A stretch of 30,014 nucleotides of DNA from JANRJY01 sp033763735 (GTDB taxonomy: Bacteria; Bacteroidota; Bacteroidia; Cytophagales; UBA9547), in contig JANRJY010000001.1 in the NCBI GenBank assembly GCA_033763735.1, positions 1-30,014 of the forward strand, read 5' to 3'. This document shows, in pieces, positions 1 to 8,169 of the stretch. Position 1 is the first letter of the stretch; each line of letters opens with the position of its first letter. The position numbers and the translations under genes were made by a program. A model generated the notes under the pieces. The model searched no databases, was not told the origin of the DNA, and saw nothing but the letters and a program-made list of their open reading frames with translations.

Positions 1-1545
1 CCTTTTTTTGTAAGCAAACCACAACTGATATATTGTAAAAGACATTGGAACATTCTGTGAAGTTAATCATTTAAGACCTTTTTTTGTAAGCAAACCACAA
101 CTTATTATATTCACTTAAATATTTTTTACGTTGTGAAGTTAATCATTTAAGACCTTTTTTTGTAAGCAAACCACAACCAGATGGTGTAGGATACTATGCC
201 AAAGCACTTGTGAAGTTAATCATTTAAGACCTTTTTTTGTAAGCAAACCACAACTAGTAATCAAACCTTGTGCTTCAGATGTTTTGTGAAGTTAATCATT
301 TAAGACCTTTTTTTGTAAGCAAACCACAACCTTTAAATGGTGTATAATCTTTTCCATTTTTGTGAAGTTAATCATTTAAGACCTTTTTTTGTAAGCAAAC
401 CACAACACTACAGCTTCTAAACAATTAAGAAGAATATGTGAAGTTAATCATTTAAGACCTTTTTTTGTAAGCAAACCACAACATATTAGAAGTAGGTCAA
501 AACTTTGAAAACTGTGAAGTTAATCATTTAAGACCTTTTTTTGTAAGCAAACCACAACATGTACCCAGTCCTAAAGCAGACTTACACTGTGAAGTTAATC
601 ATTTAAGACCTTTTTTTGTAAGCAAACCACAACTTAGGCATAAACAAAAAAAATAACATTGTTTGTGAAGTTAATCATTTAAGACCTTTTTTTGTAAGCA
701 AACCACAACCACTTGATACGAGCCTCCATTTTTTCAATGTGTGAAGTTAATCATTTAAGACCTTTTTTTGCAAGCAAACCACAACAAAGGCAAAGGCTGT
801 GGCTGCAAAGGTTATGTGAAGTTAATCATTTAAGACCTTTTTTTGCAAGCAAACCACAACACAGCTATGTAGTAGCCAATAGAGGCAGTAATGTGAAGTT
901 AATCATTTAAGACCTTTTTTTGCAAGCAAACCACAACCTTGTTGCAGCATTAACCAATTTGCTCATTTGTGAAGTTAATCATTTAAGACCTTTTTTTGCA
1001 AGCAAACCACAACTTAATGATATGTGTTTGGTTTTCGACTTTGTGTGAAGTTAATCATTTAAGACCTTTTTTTGCAAGCAAACCACAACGTGCTACAATA
1101 TTTACATAATTATCAATACTGTGAAGTTAATCATTTAAGACCTTTTTTTGCAAGCAAACCACAACGTTGATGTAAGGAGTTAATCACATGGTTTTTGTGA
1201 AGTTAATCATTTAAGACCTTTTTTTGCAAGCAAACCACAACTTTCGCAGATTAGTTATAAATCATACACATTGTGAAGTTAATCATTTAAGACCTTTTTT
1301 TGCAAGCAAACCACAACCTGCGCCTCGGTAAGAAAGCCGGTGTTCTGTGTGAAGTTAATCATTTAAGACCTTTTTTTGCAAGCAAACCACAACTGTTGGC
1401 GGTAGTTAATAATCAGAACAATGTGTGAAGTTAATCATTTAAGACCTTTTTTTGCAAGCAAACCACAACCATGAGAAAAGAGTTATATCAAAAGTTTGTT
1501 GTGAAGTTAATCATTTAAGACCTTTTTTTGCAAGCAAACCACAAC
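1..1545. CRISPR. CRISPR array, 46-nt repeats, probably type II-C; continues past the left edge
   Basis: Twenty complete repeats and one partial repeat (1-25) alternate with 20 unique spacers of 29-31 nt, a period of about 76. On the plus strand each repeat begins TGTGAAGTTAATCATTTAAG and ends GCAAACCACAAC. Complete repeats start at 56, 132, 209, 285, 361, 437, 513, 588, 664, 740, 815, 892, 968, 1044, 1120, 1196, 1272, 1348, 1424 and 1500. Read on the minus strand the repeat begins GTTGTGG, like the long repeats of type II-C Cas9 loci in Bacteroidota (family knowledge). That assignment rests on repeat length and ends only, because no cas gene or tracrRNA is in the window. The repeats are identical apart from one base: GTAAGC in the ten left copies and GCAAGC in the eleven right copies. 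The last repeat is intact and ends 26 bp from a glycosyltransferase stop codon. Certain as an array; type is moderately sure. Confidence 0.97.
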
Positions 1546-1571
1546 GCTACATAGTTAATAGTGCTTTCGAG

Positions 1572-2759
1572 TTATCCCAATTGTTTGAAAATATCGAGGA
1601 ATATTTTCTCTTGTTGGTTCCAATCCATTTTTTTAGCGAATTTTTTGGCTCCTTCTTTCCATTTTATTAAAGTGTCATTACCTTTTAATACTTCATTTAA
1701 TTGTTTGCCTATTTGCTCTGGATTTGTAAATTCAATCGAATTACCTGCATGATATTCAACTAACAATTGATTCGTTTCACTTCCAACATTAGTTACAACC
1801 GGAATACCTGAGTGTAAAAACCTGGCAAATGAGAAACTTACATTGATATTCATTTCCATCAAAGCACTATGCCCCAAACAAATACCCAAGTCCGTTAAAG
1901 GAATAAATTCTCTTAATTGATCATATCGAACAATGCCCGGCATCAATACTTTTTCCCAAAAAGTCCACCTTTTAACCTTATACTTAAGTTCTTCATAATA
2001 TTTGCCTGTGCCTATCATCAATAAACACGCATCATCTACATATTCCATTGAGCGTACCAATGCTTCCAAACCTAAGTTTTTTTCAATTGGTCCAATATAT
2101 AAAATAACTTTACGTTTTTCCTGATTCAAAAATGCGAGTATTATTCTTCTCAAAAGCCAAAAATCATACCCCTTGGGTGGTACATTCCAAAAAGCATCCT
2201 CATATACTTCATTAAAATTTTTGGAAAAGCGCTCATAATTACCTTCCAAAGGCAAATCATATATGGGTACTGTCGCATTTCGCCCCGAGGCAAGTAAAAC
2301 CTCCCTTATTTTTTGAGAAGACGGAATAATGCATTTAAAACAATTATGAAACCATTTAAACAAAATACTATGAATATCATTTTGCCATTGTGCCCCTGAT
2401 ATTTTAGAGTCCAAATAATTTCCTGAATAATCAAAAACTATTTGGGTTCGCTTAATTGCATGTACAAGTAAAACAGGTATCAAAGCCCCTTGATCCATAC
2501 ATACAATTACTTTTGCTTTTTTTGATAACAGATAAAAAAAATATGAAATCAATCGATTGATTTTACCTAAAATACCTTCAAAAAAGAATATATGAATACG
2601 GTTTACCTTGTATTCAACAAAAGGAAGTGGTCGGTTATAATAGGTTTTAAAAGAAATAACTCTTACAGAATATCCGGCATTGGTCAATGAATGTGCAAAT
2701 AAATGCACTCTTTCATTTGTGGAAATATCAGCCGAACAAGCAAGAATAATTTTCTTCAA
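1572..2759 (-). CDS. GT-B fold glycosyltransferase, GT4-like
   Basis: Probably transfers a sugar from a nucleotide donor to a cell-surface glycan or lipid; donor and acceptor cannot be read. The protein starts KKIILACSADISTNERVHLF, an N-terminal Rossmann strand typical of GT-B enzymes. The C-terminal half carries VILYIGPIEKNLGLEALVRS, LLMIGTGKYYEELK and a late FLHSGIPVVTNVGSETNQLL segment, where GT4 enzymes contact the donor. I place the start at TTG 2759 (395 aa). The longer frame opens with GTG at 2795, inside the stem of the upstream terminator, which is implausible. No signal peptide or clear transmembrane helix is seen, so it is probably cytosolic or peripheral. It lies on the same strand as the str operon but behind its terminator, so it needs its own promoter or read-through. 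The stop codon is 26 bp from the CRISPR array. Family assignment fairly sure, specificity unknown. Confidence 0.75.
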   Translation of the reverse strand: MKKIILACSADISTNERVHLFAHSLTNAGYSVRVISFKTYYNRPLPFVEYKVNRIHIFFFEGILGKINRLISYFFYLLSKKAKVIVCMDQGALIPVLLVHAIKRTQIVFDYSGNYLDSKISGAQWQNDIHSILFKWFHNCFKCIIPSSQKIREVLLASGRNATVPIYDLPLEGNYERFSKNFNEVYEDAFWNVPPKGYDFWLLRRIILAFLNQEKRKVILYIGPIEKNLGLEALVRSMEYVDDACLLMIGTGKYYEELKYKVKRWTFWEKVLMPGIVRYDQLREFIPLTDLGICLGHSALMEMNINVSFSFARFLHSGIPVVTNVGSETNQLLVEYHAGNSIEFTNPEQIGKQLNEVLKGNDTLIKWKEGAKKFAKKMDWNQQEKIFLDIFKQLG

Positions 2760-2780
2760 AATATAATTAGGTAATATTAT

Positions 2781-2818
2781 AAAAAACAAAAGCACCGAGA
2801 TTAATAATCGCGGTGCTT
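2781..2818 (-). terminator. Intrinsic terminator of the str operon, just after rpsJ
   Basis: The arms AGCACCG (2791-2797) and CGGTGCT (2811-2817) pair perfectly. After one mismatch, four more pairs close an inner stem with a 3-nt loop. Read on the minus strand the hairpin lies about 23 nt after the rpsJ stop and is followed by TTTTGTTTTTT, a standard intrinsic terminator layout. Confidence 0.88.
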
Positions 2819-2840
2819 AAAATTATGAAATATTTTGAAA

Positions 2841-3146
2841 CTACACTTTTATTTCAACATCAACGCCACTTGGAAGTTCAAGTTTCATTAAAGCATCAAC
2901 CGTTTTAGGACTGGTTGAATAAATATCAACTAACCTTTTGTAAGTAGATAATTGAAATTGATCTCTTGCTTTTTTGTTAACGTGAGGCGACTTTAATACG
3001 GTATAAATTTCTTTTTCAGTAGGTAATGGAATAGGTCCACTTACTACAGCTCCTGTAGCTTTAACTGCACGAACAATTTTTTCAGACGACTTGTCAACAA
3101 GTGTGTGATCAAAAGACTTTAGTTTAATTCTTATTTTTTGAGTCAT
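2841..3146 (-). CDS. rpsJ: 30S ribosomal protein S10
   Basis: This 101-aa protein has the S10 pattern: MTQKIRIKLKSFDHTLVDKS at the N-terminus, then SGPIPLPTEKEIYTVLKSPHVNKKARDQF, the exposed loop region that binds 16S rRNA and also NusB during antitermination. It ends PSGVDVEIKV as usual and is of normal length. It lies 18 bp after fusA and is clearly the last gene of this operon, because a strong terminator follows at once. In many Bacteroidota rpsJ leads directly into rplC-rplD-rplW-rplB; that continuation is missing here and a glycosyltransferase follows instead. Confidence 0.98.
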   Translation of the reverse strand: MTQKIRIKLKSFDHTLVDKSSEKIVRAVKATGAVVSGPIPLPTEKEIYTVLKSPHVNKKARDQFQLSTYKRLVDIYSTSPKTVDALMKLELPSGVDVEIKV

Positions 3147-3164
3147 TTTTTTATTTTGTCTTAA

Positions 3165-5267
3165 TTATGCGTGTACCGCACCTTTTGATTTAGCAATAAC
3201 TGATTCAGCAAGGTTAGTTGGAACCGGTTCATAATGAGAGAATGTAAGTGATGCAGAAGCACGTCCCGAAGACATAGTTCTCAAATCTGTTACATATCCA
3301 AACAATTCACCTAGTGGAACATCACCTTTTATAACGGTAGCACCTGGTTTTGAATCCATACCTTTCATCAAACCTCTTCTTCTGTTCAAATCTCCAGTGA
3401 TTGGACCGGTATATTCATCAGGCGTATTAACCTCAACTGCCATAATAGGTTCTAACAATTGAGCTCCGCAATTTTTACCGGCTTCTTTAAAACCAATTTT
3501 AGCAGCCAACTCAAATGATAGTGAATCTGAATCCACATCGTGATACGATCCGTGGAATAATCTTATTTTGAAACCTTGAACCGGATATCCAGCCAGGATA
3601 CCATTTTTAAGACATTCTTCAAATCCTTTTTGAACAGCAGGGATGAACTCTCTTGGAATAGCTCCACCAACAACTTCATTTACAAATTCCAACCCTTCTT
3701 TTCCATCCTCGCGAGGACCCATTTCAAACACGATATCGGCAAATTTACCTCTACCACCTGATTGTTTTTTGTACACTTCTCTGTGTTCAACATTTTTGGT
3801 AAATCTCTCTTTGTAAGCAACTTGAGGTGCACCTTGATTAATTTCAACGTTAAATTCACGTCTCATCCTATCAATGATAATTTCCAAGTGAAGCTCACCC
3901 ATTCCTCTAAGAATAGTTTGACCTGTTTCATGATCAGTATGTACTCTCAATGTTGGATCTTCTTCCACCAATTTAGAGATAGCAGTACTCAACTTGTCAA
4001 GATCAGCTTGTTTTTTTGGTTCGATTGCATAACCAATAACCGGATCAGGGAATACCATAGACTCAAGAACAATTTTGTTCTTCTCATCGCAAAGTGTATC
4101 ACCTGTTTTAATATCTTTAAATCCAACAACTGCACCAATATCACCGGCAGGAAGTCTGTCTATTTGGTTTTGCTTGTTTGCATGCATCTGGAAGATACGC
4201 GAAATCCTTTCTTTAGAATTAGAGCGTGTATTAAATACATATGAACCCGAATCTAAAACACCAGAATAAGCACGAACAAAGCACAAGCGACCTACAAATG
4301 GATCAGTTGCAATTTTGAAGGCAAGTGCACAAAAAGGTTCACTTTCAGCTGGTTTCAAGGTAATTTCTGCTCCAGTATCTGGATTAGTACCAACAATATT
4401 GTTTTTATCTAAAGGTGATGGTAAAAGAGCCATCACATAATCCAACATTGTTTGAACTCCTTTGTTTTTGAAAGAAGAACCACAAAGCATTGGAACAATT
4501 TTCATATCAATAACAGCCTTACGTAAAGCAGCTAGTACTTCATCTTCAGTGATAGAGTTTGGATCATCAAAGTATTTCTCCATCAATTTGTCGTCATACT
4601 CAGCAACAGCCTCCAATAATTTCTCTCTATATTCAGTTGCTTCTTCAAGGACTTCAGCCGGAATTGGAACTTCTTTGAAAGTCATTCCCTTGTCATGTTC
4701 ATTCCAAACAATTCCTCTCCAGTTTACTAAATCTACCACTCCTTTGAATTGATCTTCCGCACCAATTGGAATTTGTAATGGGACTGCATGACTACCAAGC
4801 ATTTCTTTTACTTGCTTACAAACGTTAAGAAAGTCAGCTCCTGAACGGTCCATTTTATTAACGAATCCGATACGAGCCACATTATAATTATTTGCTAAAC
4901 GCCAGTTAGTTTCTGATTGTGGTTCAACACCATCAACTGCACTAAACAAAAATACTAGACCATCTAACACCCTTAATGAACGGTTTACTTCAACAGTAAA
5001 GTCAACGTGTCCGGGAGTATCAATGATATTAACGTGATAGTTTTGATCTCTGTATTTCCACTCAACAGTAGTTGCAGCAGAAGTGATAGTAATACCTCTT
5101 TCTTGCTCTTGAGCCATCCAGTCCATAGTTGCAGCACCTTCATGCACCTCACCTATTTTGTGACTTACTCCTGAGTAATAAAGAATACGTTCTGTAGTTG
5201 TTGTTTTTCCTGCATCAATGTGAGCAGCAATTCCAATGTTTCTTGTGTATTTAAGATCGCGAGCCAT
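3165..5267 (-). CDS. fusA: Translation elongation factor G
   Basis: A GTPase that drives ribosomal translocation and, with RRF, ribosome recycling in the cytosol. The 700-aa length is normal. The G1 loop AHIDAGKTTTTERIL lies near residues 15-29, switch I is RGITITSAATT, G3 is DTPGHVDFTVEV and G4 is NKMDRSGAD. Domain IV carries GGRGKFADIVFEMGPRE and the C-terminal LRTMSSGRASASLTFSHYEPVP, as in ordinary EF-G. It sits 3 bp after rpsG and 18 bp before rpsJ, in the classical str order but without tuf. Nothing is unusual in the active-site motifs. Confidence 0.98.
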   Translation of the reverse strand: MARDLKYTRNIGIAAHIDAGKTTTTERILYYSGVSHKIGEVHEGAATMDWMAQEQERGITITSAATTVEWKYRDQNYHVNIIDTPGHVDFTVEVNRSLRVLDGLVFLFSAVDGVEPQSETNWRLANNYNVARIGFVNKMDRSGADFLNVCKQVKEMLGSHAVPLQIPIGAEDQFKGVVDLVNWRGIVWNEHDKGMTFKEVPIPAEVLEEATEYREKLLEAVAEYDDKLMEKYFDDPNSITEDEVLAALRKAVIDMKIVPMLCGSSFKNKGVQTMLDYVMALLPSPLDKNNIVGTNPDTGAEITLKPAESEPFCALAFKIATDPFVGRLCFVRAYSGVLDSGSYVFNTRSNSKERISRIFQMHANKQNQIDRLPAGDIGAVVGFKDIKTGDTLCDEKNKIVLESMVFPDPVIGYAIEPKKQADLDKLSTAISKLVEEDPTLRVHTDHETGQTILRGMGELHLEIIIDRMRREFNVEINQGAPQVAYKERFTKNVEHREVYKKQSGGRGKFADIVFEMGPREDGKEGLEFVNEVVGGAIPREFIPAVQKGFEECLKNGILAGYPVQGFKIRLFHGSYHDVDSDSLSFELAAKIGFKEAGKNCGAQLLEPIMAVEVNTPDEYTGPITGDLNRRRGLMKGMDSKPGATVIKGDVPLGELFGYVTDLRTMSSGRASASLTFSHYEPVPTNLAESVIAKSKGAVHA

Positions 5268-5270
5268 TAA

Positions 5271-5738
5271 TTAAAATTTAAAGTGGGCAAATGCTTTGTT
5301 AGCTTCTGCCATTCTATGAGTATCATCTTTCTTTTTTACTGCTGCACCTTCGCCTTTGGAAGCTGCAATTATTTCACCTGCAAGTTTTTCCTTCATCGAT
5401 TTTTCGCCTCTTTTTCTTGCATAGCTAATTAGCCATTTAATTCCCATTGCTGTTTTCCTTTCGGGACGTACTTCAATTGGAACTTGAAAGTTTGCACCAC
5501 CAACTCTTCGGCTTTTTACCTCAACTGATGGCATGATATTGTTCAATGCTTTTCTCCATACCTCCAAACCATCTTCATTGGTTTTTTGAGCAATGATGTC
5601 AATAGCGTCATAAAATATACCATACGCAGTAGCTTTTTTTCCATCATACATAATGCTATTCACAAACTTAGTTACTAAAGCATCATTAAATTTAGGATCT
5701 GGTAAAACGTACCTTTTTTCTGGTTTTGACTTTCTCAT
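5271..5738 (-). CDS. rpsG: 30S ribosomal protein S7
   Basis: The primary 16S-binding protein that nucleates assembly of the 30S head. The 155-aa sequence shows MRKSKPEKRYVLPDPKFND, then NNIMPSVEVKSRRVGGANFQVPIEVRPERKTAMGIKWL, the strongest S7 signature, and the C-terminal DDTHRMAEANKAFAHFKF. Length and motifs are standard. It lies 45 bp after rpsL and 3 bp before fusA, so it is co-transcribed with them. In other bacteria S7 represses this operon by binding its mRNA; no such structure was worked out here. Confidence 0.98.
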   Translation of the reverse strand: MRKSKPEKRYVLPDPKFNDALVTKFVNSIMYDGKKATAYGIFYDAIDIIAQKTNEDGLEVWRKALNNIMPSVEVKSRRVGGANFQVPIEVRPERKTAMGIKWLISYARKRGEKSMKEKLAGEIIAASKGEGAAVKKKDDTHRMAEANKAFAHFKF

Positions 5739-5783
5739 GGTAATATTACTATATTAAAATCGATATCGCTTATTAAATAATTG

Positions 5784-6185
5784 TTACTTTTTCTTAGCCG
5801 GTGCTGCTGCGCCTGCTTTAGCTTTTTTAGCTCCATATTTAGATCTACTTTGTTTTCTGTTAGCAACACCCGCAGTATCCAATGCACCGCGAACAATGTG
5901 GTAACGAACTCCAGGCAAATCTTTAACCCTACCTCCTCTAATCAATACTATGGAGTGTTCTTGTAAGTTATGACCTTCTCCCGGAATATATGCATTCACC
6001 TCTTTTTGATTTGTAAGCCTTACCCTTGCAACTTTTCTTAAAGCCGAATTTGGTTTTTTAGGAGTAGTTGTATAAACTCTTGTGCATACGCCTCTTTTTT
6101 CTGGGCTTGATGCAAGAGCTGGTGATTTAGATTTCCAAGTCAGTTTTTCCCTTCCTTTTCTAACTAATTGCTGTATGGTAGGCAT
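5784..6185 (-). CDS. rpsL: 30S ribosomal protein S12
   Basis: S12 lies at the decoding centre and controls accuracy. The 133-aa protein starts MPTIQQLVRKGREKLTWKSK and holds VYTTTPKKPNSALRKVARVRLTN, the loop where streptomycin-resistance substitutions arise; the lysine there is the wild-type residue. It continues AYIPGEGHNLQEHSIVLIRGGRVKDLPGVRYHIVRGALD and ends in a lysine/alanine-rich tail (AKKAKAGAAAPAKKK). It is the first gene of the str operon, 44-51 nt downstream of a good Bacteroidota-type promoter. Confidence 0.98.
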   Translation of the reverse strand: MPTIQQLVRKGREKLTWKSKSPALASSPEKRGVCTRVYTTTPKKPNSALRKVARVRLTNQKEVNAYIPGEGHNLQEHSIVLIRGGRVKDLPGVRYHIVRGALDTAGVANRKQSRSKYGAKKAKAGAAAPAKKK

Positions 6186-6228
6186 TACTTTTTACTGTTA
6201 AATTACTATGGTTCCAAAATTGGGAGTG

Positions 6229-6260
6229 CAAAAGTAGGGAAAGGAAATTTAATTGCCAAA
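6229..6260 (-). promoter_or_regulatory. Bacteroidota-type promoter of the str operon
   Basis: On the minus strand TACTTTTG (6236 down to 6229) matches the Bacteroidota -7 element TAnnTTTG. TTTG (6260 to 6257) matches the -33 element, with 20 nt between, which is the expected spacing. A start site near 6222 would give a leader of about 37 nt before rpsL. Confidence 0.75.
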
Positions 6261-6456
6261 CAACTTTGACTAATTTTTCCATGAGAAATTCAATTAAATT
6301 ATTATTGACATGCTTAAATTAACAATCTAAATACTATACGGTGACTAATTGAGTTCTTTAATAATCCGGCATTTAATTTTATTTAGTCATTTCCATTTTA
6401 AAAAAATCAACTTTTCGATTTCATTAATTCTTCTCTCAATATTTAATCCAAATTGC

Positions 6457-6464
6457 TACATTTG
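6457..6464 (+). promoter_or_regulatory. Likely -7 promoter element of the ABC-F gene
   Basis: TACATTTG matches the Bacteroidota -7 consensus TAnnTTTG and ends 38 bp before the start codon at 6503. I see no clear TTTG at the -33 position, so this is a half-supported promoter. Confidence 0.55.
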
Positions 6465-6502
6465 CACGCATTTTTTAGAAAACCTAATAACCATAAAGCA
6501 TT

Positions 6503-8119
6503 ATGCTTAGTGTATCTAATCTGTCCCTTCGATTTGGGAAACGAGTATTATTTGAAGATGTCAACCTTAAGTTTGTTAATAGCAATTGTTACGGTGTAAT
6601 TGGTGCCAATGGCGCAGGTAAATCAACTTTTCTAAAAATACTCTCAGGTGAAATTGACCCAACAACAGGTTCTGTTACTTTAAATACCGGTGCACGCATG
6701 GCTGTACTCTCGCAAAATCACTATGCTTTTGACGAATGTATGGTGTTACATACCGTAATAATGGGTCACAGCAAATTATGGTCAATTATGCAAGAAAAGG
6801 ATGCCATATATGCGAAGGCTGATTTCTCGGAGGCTGACGGAAACCGTGCTTCAGACTTAGAAGCAGAGTTCGCTGAAATGAACGGTTGGGATGCAGAAAC
6901 AGATGCCGCTCAATTACTAAGTTCATTAGGTTTGGATGTTGAAAGTCATTATAAACTGGTGAAAGACCTTAATGGAAACGAAAAAGTGCGTGTTCTTCTA
7001 GCTCAGGCTCTATTTGGAAATCCTGATGTACTTTTATTGGATGAACCTACTAATGACTTGGATGTAGAAACAATTATGTGGCTTGAATCCTTTCTTGCAG
7101 ATTTTGATAATACAGTAATAGTAGTATCCCATGATAGGCATTTTTTGGATTCGGTGTGTACACATATGGTAGATATTGATTTTGGTAAAATAAAAATGTA
7201 CTCCGGAAATTATACATTCTGGTACGAATCCAGTCAATTGGCATTGAAACAAAGAGCTGATCTTAATAAGAAAAACGAGGACAAACGGAAAGAACTTCAA
7301 GCTTTCATTGAAAGATTCAGTGCCAATGTTGCCAAGTCAAAACAAGCTACAAGTCGTAAAAAAATGATTGAAAAACTTTCAATTGACGAAATTCAGCCTT
7401 CTACTCGTAAATATCCGGGCATTCAGTTTAAACAAGAACGCGAAGCAGGAGACCAGATTTTAACTTGTGATAACCTAGGGTATACATCGGAAGATGGAGC
7501 TATATTATTTAAAGACATCAGTTTCTCTCTCAAAAAAGGAGACAAAGTAGCCATTCTTTCAAAGGAAGGCCGAGCTACGACTGCATTTTATGAAATATTG
7601 AACAACCGACTTAATCCTGATAAAGGCAGTTTCAAATGGGGTGTTACTATTGCCCAAGCCTATCTGCCTGCTGATAATTCTGAGTATTTTGATGAAGATA
7701 TGACACTTGTAGATTGGCTTCGTCAATATTCACAGGAAAAGGACGAAACTTATATAAGAGGTTTTTTGGGCAGAATGCTGTTTTCCGGAGAGGAAACGCT
7801 TAAAAGTTGTAAAGTGCTTTCAGGAGGCGAAAAAGTTCGTTGTATGATTTCTAAAATGATAATGGTAGGTGCAAATGTACTTATGCTTGACGAACCTACC
7901 AATCACCTTGATCTTGAATCAATAACCGCATTTAATAATGGATTGAAAGATTACAAAGGAACTGTCCTTTTTACTTCACATGATCATGAATTTATTGAAA
8001 CTGTTGCTAACAGGGTAATTGAAATAACGCCAAAAGGAATTATAGATAAATTGATGACTTATGATGAATATCTTGCCAACAATGAAATAAAATCTTTGAG
8101 AGAGAAAATGTATAAATAA
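6503..8119 (+). CDS. ABC-F family ATPase, YbiT type, with a degenerate second Walker A
   Basis: ABC-F proteins are soluble twin ATPases that bind the ribosomal E site and help stalled or initiating ribosomes; they have no membrane domain. Length (538 aa) and start (MLSVSNLSLRFGKRVLFEDV) resemble YbiT. NBD1 has Walker A GANGAGKST (34-42), a signature written LNGNEK, and Walker B LLLDEPTNDLD. A charged linker near residues 245-300 (KKNEDKRKELQAFIERF, SKQATSRKKMIEKL) separates the domains. NBD2 has LSGGEK (439-444) and MLDEPTNHLD, but where Walker A should be it reads LSKEGRATTA (352-361), with no GxGKS/T lysine. My recollection is that related Bacteroidota proteins share this change, so it is probably lineage-wide rather than a fresh defect. 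The gene is single and divergent from rpsL; its end converges on the dioxygenase gene. Confidence 0.9.
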   Translation: MLSVSNLSLRFGKRVLFEDVNLKFVNSNCYGVIGANGAGKSTFLKILSGEIDPTTGSVTLNTGARMAVLSQNHYAFDECMVLHTVIMGHSKLWSIMQEKDAIYAKADFSEADGNRASDLEAEFAEMNGWDAETDAAQLLSSLGLDVESHYKLVKDLNGNEKVRVLLAQALFGNPDVLLLDEPTNDLDVETIMWLESFLADFDNTVIVVSHDRHFLDSVCTHMVDIDFGKIKMYSGNYTFWYESSQLALKQRADLNKKNEDKRKELQAFIERFSANVAKSKQATSRKKMIEKLSIDEIQPSTRKYPGIQFKQEREAGDQILTCDNLGYTSEDGAILFKDISFSLKKGDKVAILSKEGRATTAFYEILNNRLNPDKGSFKWGVTIAQAYLPADNSEYFDEDMTLVDWLRQYSQEKDETYIRGFLGRMLFSGEETLKSCKVLSGGEKVRCMISKMIMVGANVLMLDEPTNHLDLESITAFNNGLKDYKGTVLFTSHDHEFIETVANRVIEITPKGIIDKLMTYDEYLANNEIKSLREKMYK

Positions 8120-8169
8120 AATTATTTGACTGGCTTAAAATTCAATTTTTACAAAGGCATTACTCAATA

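Larger units (their letters stand above)
6186..6502. other. Divergent intergenic region, rpsL / ABC-F
   Basis: These 317 bp separate the divergent rpsL and ABC-F genes. They hold one promoter-like element facing each way (6229-6260 minus, 6457-6464 plus). The AT-rich centre, about 6270-6440, shows no ORF, tRNA or clear repeat that I can see. Confidence 0.7.

Noticed and set aside
56..101. Promoter inside each CRISPR repeat on the minus strand (TTTG followed by TAAATGAT or TAACTTCA)
   Set aside because: Neither -7 candidate matches TAnnTTTG and the gaps (17 and 25 nt) do not fit 19-21, so I cannot support it, although in-repeat promoters exist in some type II-C systems.
713..910. Open frame of 65 aa within the CRISPR array, and a similar one at 1452-1670
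   Set aside because: The translation is the repeat itself (CEVNHLRPFFASKPQ recurring) with spacer residues between; frames through CRISPR repeats are artefacts.
1546..1571. CRISPR leader between the last repeat and the glycosyltransferase gene
   Set aside because: Only 26 bp of unremarkable sequence; too short for a leader.
3762..4244. 160-aa plus-strand frame opposite fusA, and other long antisense frames (for example 21484-21882, 22576-22914)
   Set aside because: They lie wholly opposite well-supported genes, have unlikely composition and show no family motif; they are shadows of biased codon use.
2841..6185. tuf gene or S10-operon genes missed in the str region
   Set aside because: Gene-to-gene gaps are 3-45 bp and fully accounted for; no space for another gene.
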